From assembly GCA_964420835.1 (NCBI GenBank), contig CAYQUO010000009.1:43193-107192 (forward strand): 64,000 nucleotides of DNA, written 5' to 3'. Below the pieces are notes generated by a model, which made no database searches, was not told where the DNA came from, and saw only the letters and a program-made list of their open reading frames with translations. The DNA is from CAYQUO01 sp964420835. Its GTDB lineage: Bacteria > Chloroflexota > Anaerolineae > Anaerolineales > Anaerolineaceae. The position numbers and the translations under genes are program-made. Each line of letters begins with the position of its first letter. Positions within the stretch are counted from its first letter, which is position 1. Of this stretch, positions 9,000 through 17,554 are shown piece after piece.

Positions 9000-9107
9000 T
9001 CAATTCCAGGCGAGCACCAGGAATGCGGCAGCCGTAGCGAACAGGCTGAGGAAGAAACAGGCGGTGAGGGCCAAAACGAGAAGGGACAGGATTTGCGGTT
9101 TTCCCAT
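9000..9107 (-). CDS. small single-pass membrane peptide (hypothetical)
   Basis: A 35-residue open frame starting MGKPQILSLLVLALTACFF and ending VLAWN. Almost all of it is one hydrophobic helix. Its ATG lies 3 bp after the stop of the C39-like peptidase/TPR gene on the same strand, with no ribosome site of its own, so it would rely on coupled translation. It is not recognised as a known family, and may be a spurious short frame; the tight spacing and clean hydrophobic composition favour a real gene. Confidence 0.45.
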   Translation of the reverse strand: MGKPQILSLLVLALTACFFLSLFATAAAFLVLAWN

Positions 9108-9110
9108 GGG

Positions 9111-10400
9111 TTAATTATTGTACACAAAATTAATGGCGTAGAGTGCATCCTGGTAGCCGGGGTGGGCTTCAACGGCTTTATTAAACTTCCCGAGGGCTTC
9201 CTCTTTGTTCCCCTGGCGGTAGGCTGCCCATCCACGCCATAAGAGGGCTTCCTCCGAGTTGGGGGTGACTTTGAGGGCATAATCCGCCAGGGCGATGAGG
9301 TCGTCATTACGCCCGGAGTGGAAATAAGCAAGAAAAGGTCCAAACTGGTAGCGCAACATGCGCTGGGGCAGGCCGAGGTCTCTTGCCGTGTCATAGGCAA
9401 TGGCGGCCTCGGTGTATCTTTCGAAGTAGACCAAATTGCTTCCCAGGTTGAACCAAGGGAAGGGGTTCCTGGGGTCAGCGTCAGTCTCAGACTGTGCAAG
9501 TTGCAGGGCGTGCCTCCTGTTGGCATCCTGGTTCAGATCCTCCCCAAGAAGGGAATGAACGAGGGCTTCCTTTTCGGGGGGATAGACCAGGATGTATACA
9601 TAATTGAAAGACTGCCAATTCTTTCCCAGATCCGATTCTTTAACGATGCGATCGGCTCCCACGAAAGAATCCTGGGCAATGTAGGTGCCGGCGGTTTGGT
9701 CATATCCGGTCAGGACCAGGTAATGGCCTGACCAGCGGTCGTCATTTGCCCAGTACGAAGTGTCCAAAATAAAGGTTTCTTCGATCATCACCGGCATCCC
9801 CACGGCGAGGAAGCGTTTCAGGATCCCGGGTGTGCCACCCACCCGGAACAAGGCGTTCATTCCGGAATACTGGTGGGTAAAATCCACCAGTTCATCCACG
9901 TTGACATTGCGGTCCGAACGGATGGTCTTGATCCGGTTCGAAATATCGAACTGGTCGCCTTCCCAGCCATAAAAATTCAGATACATGGAAAGGGCAGCCG
10001 GACCGCAGTTATTCCAGTCCTGCAGTTCAAAATGGGGAGAGGGAAGTTGAATGTGGACGGGCAGGGGAGTGGCAGATGGGGTTGGCAACTGGGAGGGGAG
10101 GGCGGTGGCGACAACCATGCCGCTTTTTGGGGGCAATGGATCCTGGTGGATCTCAACAGATCGCAGTGCGGTATCGGAATGCAGGGATGCTTTTTTCCCG
10201 GCAGGGAGCAGCCCGATGGGATGAATCAGAGTTCTGAGGGTGGTAAAGGCTGTATCCATCCGCCAGGCTGCTTGCCGATGGATGCCCGGCATGCCAAAGA
10301 CGAGGCCGGCCAAAGCCACAAGAGAAAACAACAGGAGCAAAAGAAAAGCCGGCAGCCTTCGCCGGCGGCGAAAATCAATCCTTTTTCTGCGCTGGAACAT
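9111..10400 (-). CDS. membrane-anchored C39-like cysteine peptidase with TPR repeats
   Basis: A 429-residue protein. A membrane helix (about residues 17-38) follows a basic N-terminus, placing the rest outside. The C39-like peptidase domain begins with LQDWNNCGPAALSMYLNFYG, whose Cys is the predicted nucleophile; GHYLVLTGYD supplies the His, and AQDSF the Asp. Residues about 285-425 hold TPR-like repeats (NPFPWFNLGSNLVYFERYTEA, EEALLWRGWAAYRQGNKEEA). The target is unknown. It is transcribed divergently from miaB with an 88-bp gap. Confidence 0.82.
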   Translation of the reverse strand: MFQRRKRIDFRRRRRLPAFLLLLLFSLVALAGLVFGMPGIHRQAAWRMDTAFTTLRTLIHPIGLLPAGKKASLHSDTALRSVEIHQDPLPPKSGMVVATALPSQLPTPSATPLPVHIQLPSPHFELQDWNNCGPAALSMYLNFYGWEGDQFDISNRIKTIRSDRNVNVDELVDFTHQYSGMNALFRVGGTPGILKRFLAVGMPVMIEETFILDTSYWANDDRWSGHYLVLTGYDQTAGTYIAQDSFVGADRIVKESDLGKNWQSFNYVYILVYPPEKEALVHSLLGEDLNQDANRRHALQLAQSETDADPRNPFPWFNLGSNLVYFERYTEAAIAYDTARDLGLPQRMLRYQFGPFLAYFHSGRNDDLIALADYALKVTPNSEEALLWRGWAAYRQGNKEEALGKFNKAVEAHPGYQDALYAINFVYNN

Positions 10401-10475
10401 GGCGGAATTGTACCATTGAAGAAATGGACGCCGACTAAATTAGGACTGAAACGGTAAAATTATTTGATTTGTTGT

Positions 10476-10481
10476 TATAAT
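10476..10481 (+). promoter_or_regulatory. -10 element of miaB, leaderless arrangement
   Basis: A perfect TATAAT hexamer ends 7 bases before the GTG start of miaB. Transcription would start at about 10488-10489, on or beside the first base of the start codon, leaving essentially no 5' leader. No convincing -35 hexamer is present at 16-18 bp spacing. Confidence 0.5.
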
Positions 10482-10488
10482 TCAGGCC

Positions 10489-11829
10489 GTGAAATATTAT
10501 TTGTGGACTGAAGGCTGCCAGATGAACGTGGCTGATTCCCGGCGGGTGGCTTCCTCGCTGGAGCGGCTGGGATACCGCCATACGCGCACAGCGGAAGATG
10601 CGGATGTGATCGTGCTGAACACCTGTGTTGTCAGGCAGTCGGCCGAGGACAAGGCTTATGGGCGGCTTTCCTCACTGAAACCGCTAAAGGAAAAAAACCC
10701 GGGCCTGGTGATCAACCTGATGGGCTGCCTGGTGGGGGTGCGGGGGAACCAGCGGCTGCGGGAGCGGTTCCCTTATGTGGATGTCTTTTCCCCCCCATCT
10801 GACCCCGGTCCGTTGGTGAGCCATTTGACCCAGGGAGAGGATCGCGCGGCGGTGGACAGGGATACTGCACGCCGGTTTGCCTGGATGGACGGGGACCTGC
10901 CCCTGCCCGTGCACCAGCAGCACAAACTTGTCTCCGCTTTCATCCCCGTAATTTATGGGTGTTCATTCGCCTGCACTTATTGCATTATCCCTTACCGGCG
11001 CGGCGTGGAGAAAAGCCGGCCGTCCGGGGAGATCGTAGCCGAGGCGCAGTCACTGGCCGGGCAGGGAGTGAGGGAGATCACCTTATTGGGGCAGATTGTA
11101 GACCGCTACGGGCTTGACCAGCCGGGTTATCCTGACCTGGCCGGTCTGCTGGAACAATTGCATGCAATCGAAGGGCTGGCGAGAATCCGGTTCCTGACCT
11201 CGCACCCAAACTGGATGACCGACAGGCTGCTGGACGCAGTAGCCGGACTGCCCAAGGTGATGCCGCATATCGAGTGCCCTTCGCAGGCGGGTGATGACAC
11301 CATTCTGGAAAACATGCACAGGGGCTATACCGACCGGGATTACCGGGCGTTGGTTGCCAAGATCCGCCGGCGGGTCCCGGGCGTGTCGATCGCCACGGAC
11401 ATCATTGTGGGCTTCCCGGGTGAAAGTGAAGAACAGTTCATGAACACCTACCGCCAATTGGAAGATTTGAGGCTGGATGTGGCCCACCTGGCCAGGTATT
11501 CCCCCCGGGCGGGAACCGTCTCTGAGCGGCGGATGACCGATGACGTACCCGAGCGGGAGAAGTGGCGGCGTTTCAGGATGCTTGAGGATCTGCAGAGCAG
11601 GATTGCAGCCGGGATCCATTCCACCTACCTGGAAAGAACCGTGGATGTATTGTTCGAAGGGAAAAACAAGCACCGCTGGCAGGGGCGTACACCGACCAAC
11701 AAACTGGTCTTTGTTGAATCAGAGCGCGATTTGCATGGACAGGTTTTGCCGGTACGAATCCAGTGGGCGGGGCCCTGGTCGATGCTTGGAGTATTGGTAG
11801 ATCAACAGCCGGGGGAAAAACCAATTTAA
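10489..11829 (+). CDS. miaB: tRNA-2-methylthio-N6-dimethylallyladenosine synthase MiaB
   Basis: A 446-residue methylthiotransferase. The N-terminal domain carries the three auxiliary-cluster cysteines (TEGCQMN, LNTCVVR, LMGCLVG). The radical-SAM motif CSFACTYC follows (CxxxCxxC) with IIPYRRG. The C-terminal part (about 375-440) fits a TRAM RNA-binding domain. The full-length EGCQMN start supports MiaB rather than MtaB or RimO. The start is GTG at 10489 with no ribosome site; it appears to be read from a leaderless transcript. It modifies A37 of tRNAs reading UNN codons. Confidence 0.9.
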   Translation: MKYYLWTEGCQMNVADSRRVASSLERLGYRHTRTAEDADVIVLNTCVVRQSAEDKAYGRLSSLKPLKEKNPGLVINLMGCLVGVRGNQRLRERFPYVDVFSPPSDPGPLVSHLTQGEDRAAVDRDTARRFAWMDGDLPLPVHQQHKLVSAFIPVIYGCSFACTYCIIPYRRGVEKSRPSGEIVAEAQSLAGQGVREITLLGQIVDRYGLDQPGYPDLAGLLEQLHAIEGLARIRFLTSHPNWMTDRLLDAVAGLPKVMPHIECPSQAGDDTILENMHRGYTDRDYRALVAKIRRRVPGVSIATDIIVGFPGESEEQFMNTYRQLEDLRLDVAHLARYSPRAGTVSERRMTDDVPEREKWRRFRMLEDLQSRIAAGIHSTYLERTVDVLFEGKNKHRWQGRTPTNKLVFVESERDLHGQVLPVRIQWAGPWSMLGVLVDQQPGEKPI

Positions 11830-11910
11830 TCCATGGGGGTTTTCCAGCGGAAATTTCCGCCTGAATATCCACCAATAGAATAGTGGTATGATTATTTCCG
11901 CATTTTTCAC

Positions 11911-13131
11911 ATGAAGGCGAGATCCGCAGTTCGGTCCACTTTTACGGCGTTACGCTATCCAAACTACCGGTTGTGGTTTTATGGCCAGTTGTTTTCGCTT
12001 GTTGGTACATGGATGCAATCTACCGCTGAGGGATTCCTGCTATTCGAGTTAACCAATTCGGCAGCCTACCTTGGGTACTTAAGTTTTATTAACGGGGTGC
12101 CCGCATGGCTTTTCACACTATATGGGGGAGTTGTCGCTGACCGCATTTCCCGGCGCACCCTGCTGGTGGTTACGCAATCCGCCATGATGCTGCTGGCGTT
12201 CGTCCTGGCGGTATTAAACTTTACCGGGGCAGTCCGGCCCTGGCAAATTCTGATCCTGTCCTTTTTACTGGGGGTGGCCAATTCATTCGACGCCCCGGCA
12301 CGACAGTCATTCACGATTGAATTGGTGGAACGTGAGCATCTTGGAAATGCCATTTCCCTGAACGCAGCCATGTTCACGAGCGCGAACATCGCTGGCCCGG
12401 CATTCGGCGGTTTGCTGTATGCCTGGGTTGGGCCGGGATGGTGTTTCCTGCTGAACGGGTCATCCTTTATTGCCGTGATTGTTGCCCTTTTAATGATGCG
12501 GCTGGCCCCATTAACGCCACAGGTGCGTTCCAAGGTATTCGATGGGATACGTGAGTGTGTATCCTATCTTCAACACACGCCGCTGGTTGTCCTATTGCTG
12601 ACCACGGTGGGCATGGTGTCCTTTTTTGCCTTTTCCCTGCTGAGCTTGATCCCTGCCTGGGCGGTGAATATTATGGGGGGTGATTCCCGCACCAGCGGGT
12701 TTCTGTTGGCGGCGCGGGGTGTGGGTGCATTGGGGGGTGCCCTGGTGCTGGCGACCTTCTCGGGGCGCAATTACCGGGGGCGCATCTGGCTGAGTGCCAG
12801 TTTCATCATGGCTTGCGGGCTGTTCGGTTTTTCGCTGGCCAGGGGATTTGTCTCATCCCTCTTGCTGATGGCGGTTGTGGGCTGGTGCATGATCTCGCTG
12901 GTTAACAACAGCAACGCCTTGATTCAACTGCATATCCCGGACGAGCTTCGCGGCCGGGTGATGGGGATTTATACTTTGGTGTTCATTGGCAGTGTGCCGT
13001 TGGGTTCCCTGTTCTGCGGGTGGGTGGCGGAATACCTGGGTGAACCGGTCGCCGTGCAGATCAACGCGGGCATCCTTCTGCTTTACTCCTTATGGGTGCT
13101 CCTGTGGCACCCGGAGATTCGTCGACTATAA
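11911..13131 (+). CDS. MFS transporter of the EntS/DUF894-like group
   Basis: A 406-residue protein with about 12 predicted membrane helices. It begins RSTFTALRYPNYRLWFYGQLFSLVGTWMQSTAEGFLLF, typical of the EntS-like MFS group, with the MFS loop motif GGVVADRISRR between helices 2 and 3 and QSFTIELVEREHLGNAISLN. Members export small molecules such as siderophores, but substrate cannot be predicted. A weak hairpin (13140-13159) follows. Confidence 0.82.
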   Translation: MKARSAVRSTFTALRYPNYRLWFYGQLFSLVGTWMQSTAEGFLLFELTNSAAYLGYLSFINGVPAWLFTLYGGVVADRISRRTLLVVTQSAMMLLAFVLAVLNFTGAVRPWQILILSFLLGVANSFDAPARQSFTIELVEREHLGNAISLNAAMFTSANIAGPAFGGLLYAWVGPGWCFLLNGSSFIAVIVALLMMRLAPLTPQVRSKVFDGIRECVSYLQHTPLVVLLLTTVGMVSFFAFSLLSLIPAWAVNIMGGDSRTSGFLLAARGVGALGGALVLATFSGRNYRGRIWLSASFIMACGLFGFSLARGFVSSLLLMAVVGWCMISLVNNSNALIQLHIPDELRGRVMGIYTLVFIGSVPLGSLFCGWVAEYLGEPVAVQINAGILLLYSLWVLLWHPEIRRL

Positions 13132-13273
13132 GGAAATTTACCTGTGACTTCAAACAGGTGATTTGCGGATTTTTGCATACCGGGCGTATCCTTCTGGATG
13201 CATCCCTTGCTTCCATTAGAGAAATTTTCCACCGGGAGGGGTGAGCGCAGCAGGTACAGCATGTCCGTTGTGA

Positions 13274-13279
13274 TATAAT
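13274..13279 (+). promoter_or_regulatory. -10 element of tRNA-Gly
   Basis: A perfect TATAAT lies 11 bases before the mature 5' end of tRNA-Gly. No good -35 match is seen at 16-18 bp spacing, so the upstream element is weak or absent. Confidence 0.5.
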
Positions 13280-13290
13280 CGGAGTCGATC

Positions 13291-13361
13291 GCGGGCGTCG
13301 CCAAGTGGTAAGGCATCAGCCTTCCAAGCTGACATCGCCGGTTCGAGTCCGGTCGCCCGCT
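13291..13361 (+). tRNA. tRNA-Gly (anticodon TCC)
   Basis: The sequence folds as a cloverleaf: seven-base acceptor stem GCGGGCG with CGCCCGC, D-arm GCC...GGC, anticodon stem TCAGC/GCTGA around the loop CTTCCAA (anticodon TCC), and a T-arm with loop TTCGAGT. CCA is not encoded. A run of seven T follows at once and probably ends the transcript. The stop codon of the converging coiled-coil gene lies in that T-run. Confidence 0.96.
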
Positions 13362-13365
13362 TTTT

Positions 13366-14184
13366 TTATTTGGCCCGGTTCACCGGTCTTTGGAGCAGGT
13401 TTAACCCCTGGAAGAAAATCCCCAATTGGGCCAGCAGAAGCCAAACCAACACAGCGCTGACAACCCATCCGGCAAGCCGGATGCTTCGAATTAAGTTCCC
13501 CCTGATCGATGCAAGAGAATCCCTTGCCTGGTTGATCATCCCCTGGTAGTTTCCCATTATCTGTTGGGCATCATGGAGATCCGCCTTGATCTGCAACAGG
13601 TCGGTGGAGAGCGTGGTTAGTTCGCCCTGAAGAGCGCCAATATCCGTGGAGGCGTCTTTGAGGCTGGACTGAACTTCGCTGAGCCTGGCGGGAACCGTTT
13701 CGAGGCTTGTGGCCACGCCGGTGATGCTTTCCTCGAGCGAGGTTTCGGGGGCATAACGGGCACCCAGAAGCGGAACCTTGGAGATCAGCCCCAGGGTGTC
13801 GTCGACCAGGCGCGCGCTGGATTGTACGGTGACCAGGCTGTCATGGGTTTGGGAGATCAGGCTGGCGATCTGTCCCCCTATAAGGTCTCCTACGGCTCCC
13901 GTCATCTCTGATGTGGAATGCAATGCTTCTCCCGTGCTGGCAAGGGCCTCCCCGGCGGCGGCGAAGGTGGACACGCTCTTTTCGAGGGAGCCATCCAGGA
14001 TCTCGATCAGGTCGGTAGTGGATTGAAGGAAGGCATCCATTAATTCGACCGCCTGGGTGGTTGAGCGGGTTATGCCGGGCAAAGTCGTCCAGGTGAGGTA
14101 CAACCCGCCCAGGGCGATAAGGACACCGAAGATCGATGTAAAGATCAACATAAACGCAGAATACCGTTCGGCAATTCGTTTCAT
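13366..14184 (-). CDS. membrane-anchored coiled-coil protein (hypothetical)
   Basis: A 272-residue protein with a helix near each end: FMLIFTSIFGVLIALGGLYL (about 11-30) and VVSAVLVWLLLAQLGIFF (about 240-258). Between them lies a long, Ser/Thr/Leu-rich amphipathic segment predicted as coiled coil (for example VQSSLKDASTDIGALQGEL). It resembles the periplasmic part of methyl-accepting proteins but lacks signalling domains. ATG 14184 has TTGGAGG at good spacing; a longer open frame upstream lacks this. Function unknown. Confidence 0.72.
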   Translation of the reverse strand: MKRIAERYSAFMLIFTSIFGVLIALGGLYLTWTTLPGITRSTTQAVELMDAFLQSTTDLIEILDGSLEKSVSTFAAAGEALASTGEALHSTSEMTGAVGDLIGGQIASLISQTHDSLVTVQSSARLVDDTLGLISKVPLLGARYAPETSLEESITGVATSLETVPARLSEVQSSLKDASTDIGALQGELTTLSTDLLQIKADLHDAQQIMGNYQGMINQARDSLASIRGNLIRSIRLAGWVVSAVLVWLLLAQLGIFFQGLNLLQRPVNRAK

Positions 14185-14225
14185 TGTGCCTCCAAGAAGA
14201 ATTGATGTTCCCTGAACAGCAGACG

Positions 14226-14465
14226 TTAAACTTGTCCGGCTTCCAGGATAAAGGATCGGCCATCGACCAGTTGCCGGAGTCCACCGACATCCTTTTTGCA
14301 CAGCGGGACCTCGCCTGGCTCGCGGCCATAGACCCTTGGGGTATGAGGCGAGCCAGGTGGTGGACACAGAACAGGAGGGTACGCTTCCTGATCATAAGGC
14401 GGGTTGAAGTGCCCGGTGATGCACTTGACAGGGTTATCTTTTTCGGCGGCATCAAAGCCGGCCAA
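14226..14465 (-). CDS. possible small protein or gene remnant (hypothetical)
   Basis: An open frame of 79 codons upstream of the coiled-coil gene on the same strand. It contains HFNPPYDQEAYPP and CPPPGSPHTPRVYG and has coding-like codon use, but the only starts are TTG, and no ribosome site precedes them; the frame is open about 18 codons further upstream (GLIALDKLAGFD). It may be a degraded gene whose start has been lost. Not recognised as a family. The rest of 14185-14719 shows nothing else convincing. Confidence 0.3.
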   Translation of the reverse strand: MAGFDAAEKDNPVKCITGHFNPPYDQEAYPPVLCPPPGSPHTPRVYGREPGEVPLCKKDVGGLRQLVDGRSFILEAGQV

Positions 14466-14719
14466 TTTGTCCAGGGCTATAAGCCCTTGGGGCTTGAGGT
14501 TTCCCTTTCCCTGGTGGGATTATACAGCGTTCGCCATTCCTGTGTGGAGTGGCGCCAAATGCAGAGAACGAGGGGGGAAAAACCTGCCTTATGCTGCAGG
14601 GAAGGTATTAATGGCAACCCCGGGGTCCCGGCATTCCGTAATCCTGCACAACAGAGGTGTGGGATTGGTCCTTTTATGGGATTTGGATGTTCCGGGTGGT
14701 TCTGAACAGCTATATCGTG

Positions 14720-14748
14720 TTGATTCGTATTCATCCCCGTGTTAGAAT
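14720..14748 (+). promoter_or_regulatory. promoter of the bifunctional-nuclease-family gene
   Basis: TTGATT (14720-14725) and TAGAAT (14743-14748) are separated by exactly 17 bp. Transcription would begin near 14755, giving a leader of about 19 bases with an AGGAGG ribosome site. Confidence 0.65.
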
Positions 14749-14773
14749 AGTACAGCAACAGGAGGTGGCCGGG

Positions 14774-15391
14774 ATGCCCAGGATGGTGGAAGTTACGATC
14801 GACAGTGTGCGTGTTAGCCTGACAAACCAGCAGCGGATTGTTGTGCTGCGCGAAAAAGATGCTGACCGCTACCTGCCCATCTGGATTGGACCTTATGAAG
14901 CCGAGGCGATCACCATCTCCTTGCAGGAGGTGGAGGTCGCACGCCCGCAAACCCACGATCTCCTAAAGAACCTTTTATCGGCATTGAATGCACGGTTGAC
15001 AAGGGTGGAAATTGTTGGTTTGCATGAAGATGTCTTTTATGCCAGCCTGGTGCTTGAAATCCAGGGGAATGCCATAACAATCCCTGTGGATAGCCGGCCC
15101 TCTGATGCCATTGCCCTGGCCGTACGGGCCCATGCCCCCATCTTTGTCTCACGGGATGTAATGGAAGCAGCTAGTATTGCGCCGGAGACGGAAACCAACG
15201 AGGATGCTTCTTCCGAAAAAGCACCCCTGGCTGCAACCCTGGATGAAAATCCACCCCGGGGCGATGCACCAGAGGAGAGGTTATCAGTATTCGAAGACTT
15301 CCTCAAGAAACTGGACAAGGAGCCACCTTCTGAAACCCCGCCAGGGGAGGAAGATGACGAGAGCCCGGACCCCGGGAAAAAAAAGAAGTGA
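14774..15391 (+). CDS. bifunctional nuclease family (DUF151/BFN) protein
   Basis: A 205-residue protein. The first 140 residues match the BFN domain: VEVTIDSVRVSLTNQQRIVVLRE, RYLPIWIGPYEAEAI and VDSRPSDAIALAVRAHAPIFVS, with the conserved RPSDAIALA. The remaining 65 residues form an acidic, Pro-rich, disordered tail ending in KKKK. Some family members have nuclease activity in plants; the bacterial role is not settled. ATG 14774 has GGAGGT seven bases upstream; the upstream in-frame starts lie ahead of the promoter. Confidence 0.86.
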   Translation: MPRMVEVTIDSVRVSLTNQQRIVVLREKDADRYLPIWIGPYEAEAITISLQEVEVARPQTHDLLKNLLSALNARLTRVEIVGLHEDVFYASLVLEIQGNAITIPVDSRPSDAIALAVRAHAPIFVSRDVMEAASIAPETETNEDASSEKAPLAATLDENPPRGDAPEERLSVFEDFLKKLDKEPPSETPPGEEDDESPDPGKKKK

Positions 15392-15469
15392 GCCATCGTT
15401 TTTTGTAGAAGGCGAAAAACCTGTTTCACGACTTAATCCACGCTGTAATTCTGCCAACGGTTCCTCTCA

Positions 15470-16840
15470 ATGACTGACCAAATACCCACGGCTGAAAACC
15501 GCATACAGGAACTGAAGGTTCAGCCCCACAGCCGGGAGGCCGAAGAGGCTGTGCTGGGTGCCGTCCTCATCAACCCGGAATCGTATTACGACCTGGCAAA
15601 TTTTCTGATGGCGGACGATTTTTTCATTGTCCGAAACCGCTGGGTTTGGGAGGCATTTAATCACCTGCACGAGAAACGCCTGCCCATGGATTTTATTACG
15701 GTCTGTGAAGAACTGGACCGCCAGGGGCACCTTGATGAGGTGGGTGGCCAGGCATATGTAATGACCCTGATAAACCAGACGCCGACATCCCTGCATGCCG
15801 AGGCTTACGGCCGGGTGATCGAAGAATCCGCCATTCGGCGCAGGATGCTTGCCTCGGCCAATGAGATGGCAAAACTGGCTTACGACCAACAGCAAACGTT
15901 GGATACGATCCTTGGTGAAGCGGAGAAGGCGGTATTTGGGCTGAGCGAACGGCGCACCCGGCGTGATTTGGAGCCGATCAAAAAGGTGCTCAGTGATGTG
16001 TATGATCGGCTCGAACAACTTTCAAGCCAGGATGAGGAAATCTATGGCGTGCCAACGGGGTTGATCGACCTGGACAGGCTGCTGGGAGGGATGCAGAAAT
16101 CCGATCTCCTGATTGTGGCAGGGCGACCGGGTTCCGGGAAGACGGGCTTCCTGCTTTCGGTGGCCAAGAACGCAGCTCAAAGACACCACAAGCATGTGGC
16201 GATATTTTCACTGGAGATGTCCAATGAACAACTGGCGCAGCGCCTGATCGCCCAGGAGACCGGCATTGATACACAACGGCTGCGAAGCGGCCGGCTGGGC
16301 GAGGATGAATGGCCTTTGTTCACCCATGCCATCGAGGTGTTGAGTGACACTGTGATCTTCCTGGATGATACACCCGCCATTACACCGATACAGTTGCGCA
16401 CCAAGTGCCGCCGCCTCCACATGGAGCACCAACTGGACCTTGTGCTGGTGGATTACATCCAGTTGATGAGCAGCGACAACCGCACAGATAACCGGGTGCA
16501 GGAAGTGTCTTACATTTCCCGGAACCTGAAAGTGCTGGCGCGTGAATTGAACGTGCCGGTGCTGGCGGCTGCGCAGTTATCGCGGGCGGTGGAACAACGA
16601 ACCGACAAGATTCCGGTGCTTTCCGACCTGCGCGAATCCGGGTCGCTGGAACAGGATGCCGATGTGGTGATGTTCATCCACCGTCCGGATGCAATGGATA
16701 AGGATGTGGCGAAACAGAACATCGCCGAGATCATGGTGGCAAAACATCGAAACGGCCCAACCCATTCGGGAATTGAGCTGGTGTTTTTAAACAGCCTGGC
16801 ACGCTTTGACAACGCAGCCACCATCCAGGTGCCAAGGTAA
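15470..16840 (+). CDS. dnaB: replicative DNA helicase DnaB
   Basis: A 456-residue RecA-type hexameric helicase. The N-terminal DnaB domain begins QPHSREAEEAVLGAVLINPESY; Walker A is GRPGSGKTG near residue 223, and Walker B-like LDLVLVDYIQLM and RDAD-type motifs follow (LRESGSLEQDADVVMFIHRP). Length is typical. It unwinds DNA at the fork. It leads the cluster dnaB-dnaD-like-AAA+ loader, all transcribed together, with a 9-bp gap to the next gene. Confidence 0.95.
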   Translation: MTDQIPTAENRIQELKVQPHSREAEEAVLGAVLINPESYYDLANFLMADDFFIVRNRWVWEAFNHLHEKRLPMDFITVCEELDRQGHLDEVGGQAYVMTLINQTPTSLHAEAYGRVIEESAIRRRMLASANEMAKLAYDQQQTLDTILGEAEKAVFGLSERRTRRDLEPIKKVLSDVYDRLEQLSSQDEEIYGVPTGLIDLDRLLGGMQKSDLLIVAGRPGSGKTGFLLSVAKNAAQRHHKHVAIFSLEMSNEQLAQRLIAQETGIDTQRLRSGRLGEDEWPLFTHAIEVLSDTVIFLDDTPAITPIQLRTKCRRLHMEHQLDLVLVDYIQLMSSDNRTDNRVQEVSYISRNLKVLARELNVPVLAAAQLSRAVEQRTDKIPVLSDLRESGSLEQDADVVMFIHRPDAMDKDVAKQNIAEIMVAKHRNGPTHSGIELVFLNSLARFDNAATIQVPR

Positions 16841-16849
16841 GGGGTTCCG

Positions 16850-17554
16850 GTGAGCCCATTCAACGGTTTCCCATCCGGAAAAACCACGCAAGTCCCCATC
16901 CCGGTGGCCTTCTTTCATGATCTTCTGCCACAAATCGATCATCTGGACGAATTGAAGATCACGCTTTATGCCATCTGGCTGCTCAACCTGCAGGAAGGCA
17001 ACCTGCGCTTCCTGCGGCGCAGAGACCTGAAGGTTGATTCGCAGTTATTAAACACCCTAAGGACGGACGGGGAGAGTGCCGGAAAAGCCCTTGCCGATGG
17101 CCTGGAGCGGGCATGGTTAAGGGGTACGTTGCTCAAGGCCAGCCCTCCAAACGGGGGAGAGGAGGAGGAGGTTTATTTCCTCAATACGGCAAGGGGACGG
17201 GCTGCACAGAAAGCCCTGCTGGAGGGCCGGTTGGAACTGCCGACAGGAAGTGGCAACCTTGCAGGATTTGTGGTTGATCGACCGAATATTTTCCGGCTCT
17301 ACGAGGAAAATATTGGCCCCCTGACCCCCCTGATCGCAGACAGCCTGCGCCAGGCAGAAACAGATTACCCGGTTGAATGGATCGAGAATGCAATGCGAAT
17401 TGCCGTGGAGAACAATGTTCGGCGTTGGAGGTATGTGGAGGCGATCCTGAAATCCTGGAAGAAAGGAAAAGCCCATGGAGAAGGCAAGCAAGGTGCTGAA
17501 ACAGACCGCAAGCGGTATCTTGAAGGGGAATTCTCCCGCTTCATCGAACGCTGA
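16850..17554 (+). CDS. DnaD-domain replication protein
   Basis: A 234-residue protein with a GTG start. The N-terminal part (about 20-120) looks like a winged-helix region (LKITLYAIWLLNLQEGNLRFLRRRDL). The C-terminal DnaD/DnaB_2 domain is clear: FRLYEENIGPLTPLIADSL and WIENAMRIAVENNVRRWRYVEAILKSWKK. In Firmicutes such proteins remodel origin DNA and help load the helicase. Here it lies between dnaB and the AAA+ loader, and its final 80 bases overlap that next gene in another frame. Confidence 0.85.
   Translation: MSPFNGFPSGKTTQVPIPVAFFHDLLPQIDHLDELKITLYAIWLLNLQEGNLRFLRRRDLKVDSQLLNTLRTDGESAGKALADGLERAWLRGTLLKASPPNGGEEEEVYFLNTARGRAAQKALLEGRLELPTGSGNLAGFVVDRPNIFRLYEENIGPLTPLIADSLRQAETDYPVEWIENAMRIAVENNVRRWRYVEAILKSWKKGKAHGEGKQGAETDRKRYLEGEFSRFIER

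Noticed and set aside
14185..14367. Upstream extension of the coiled-coil membrane protein
   Set aside because: ATG 14184 has a strong ribosome site directly before a membrane anchor; the extension is unlike a protein N-terminus.
14205..14705. Plus-strand open frame of about 170 codons
   Set aside because: No ribosome site, no recognisable motif, and it is opposite a more coding-like minus frame; treated as chance.
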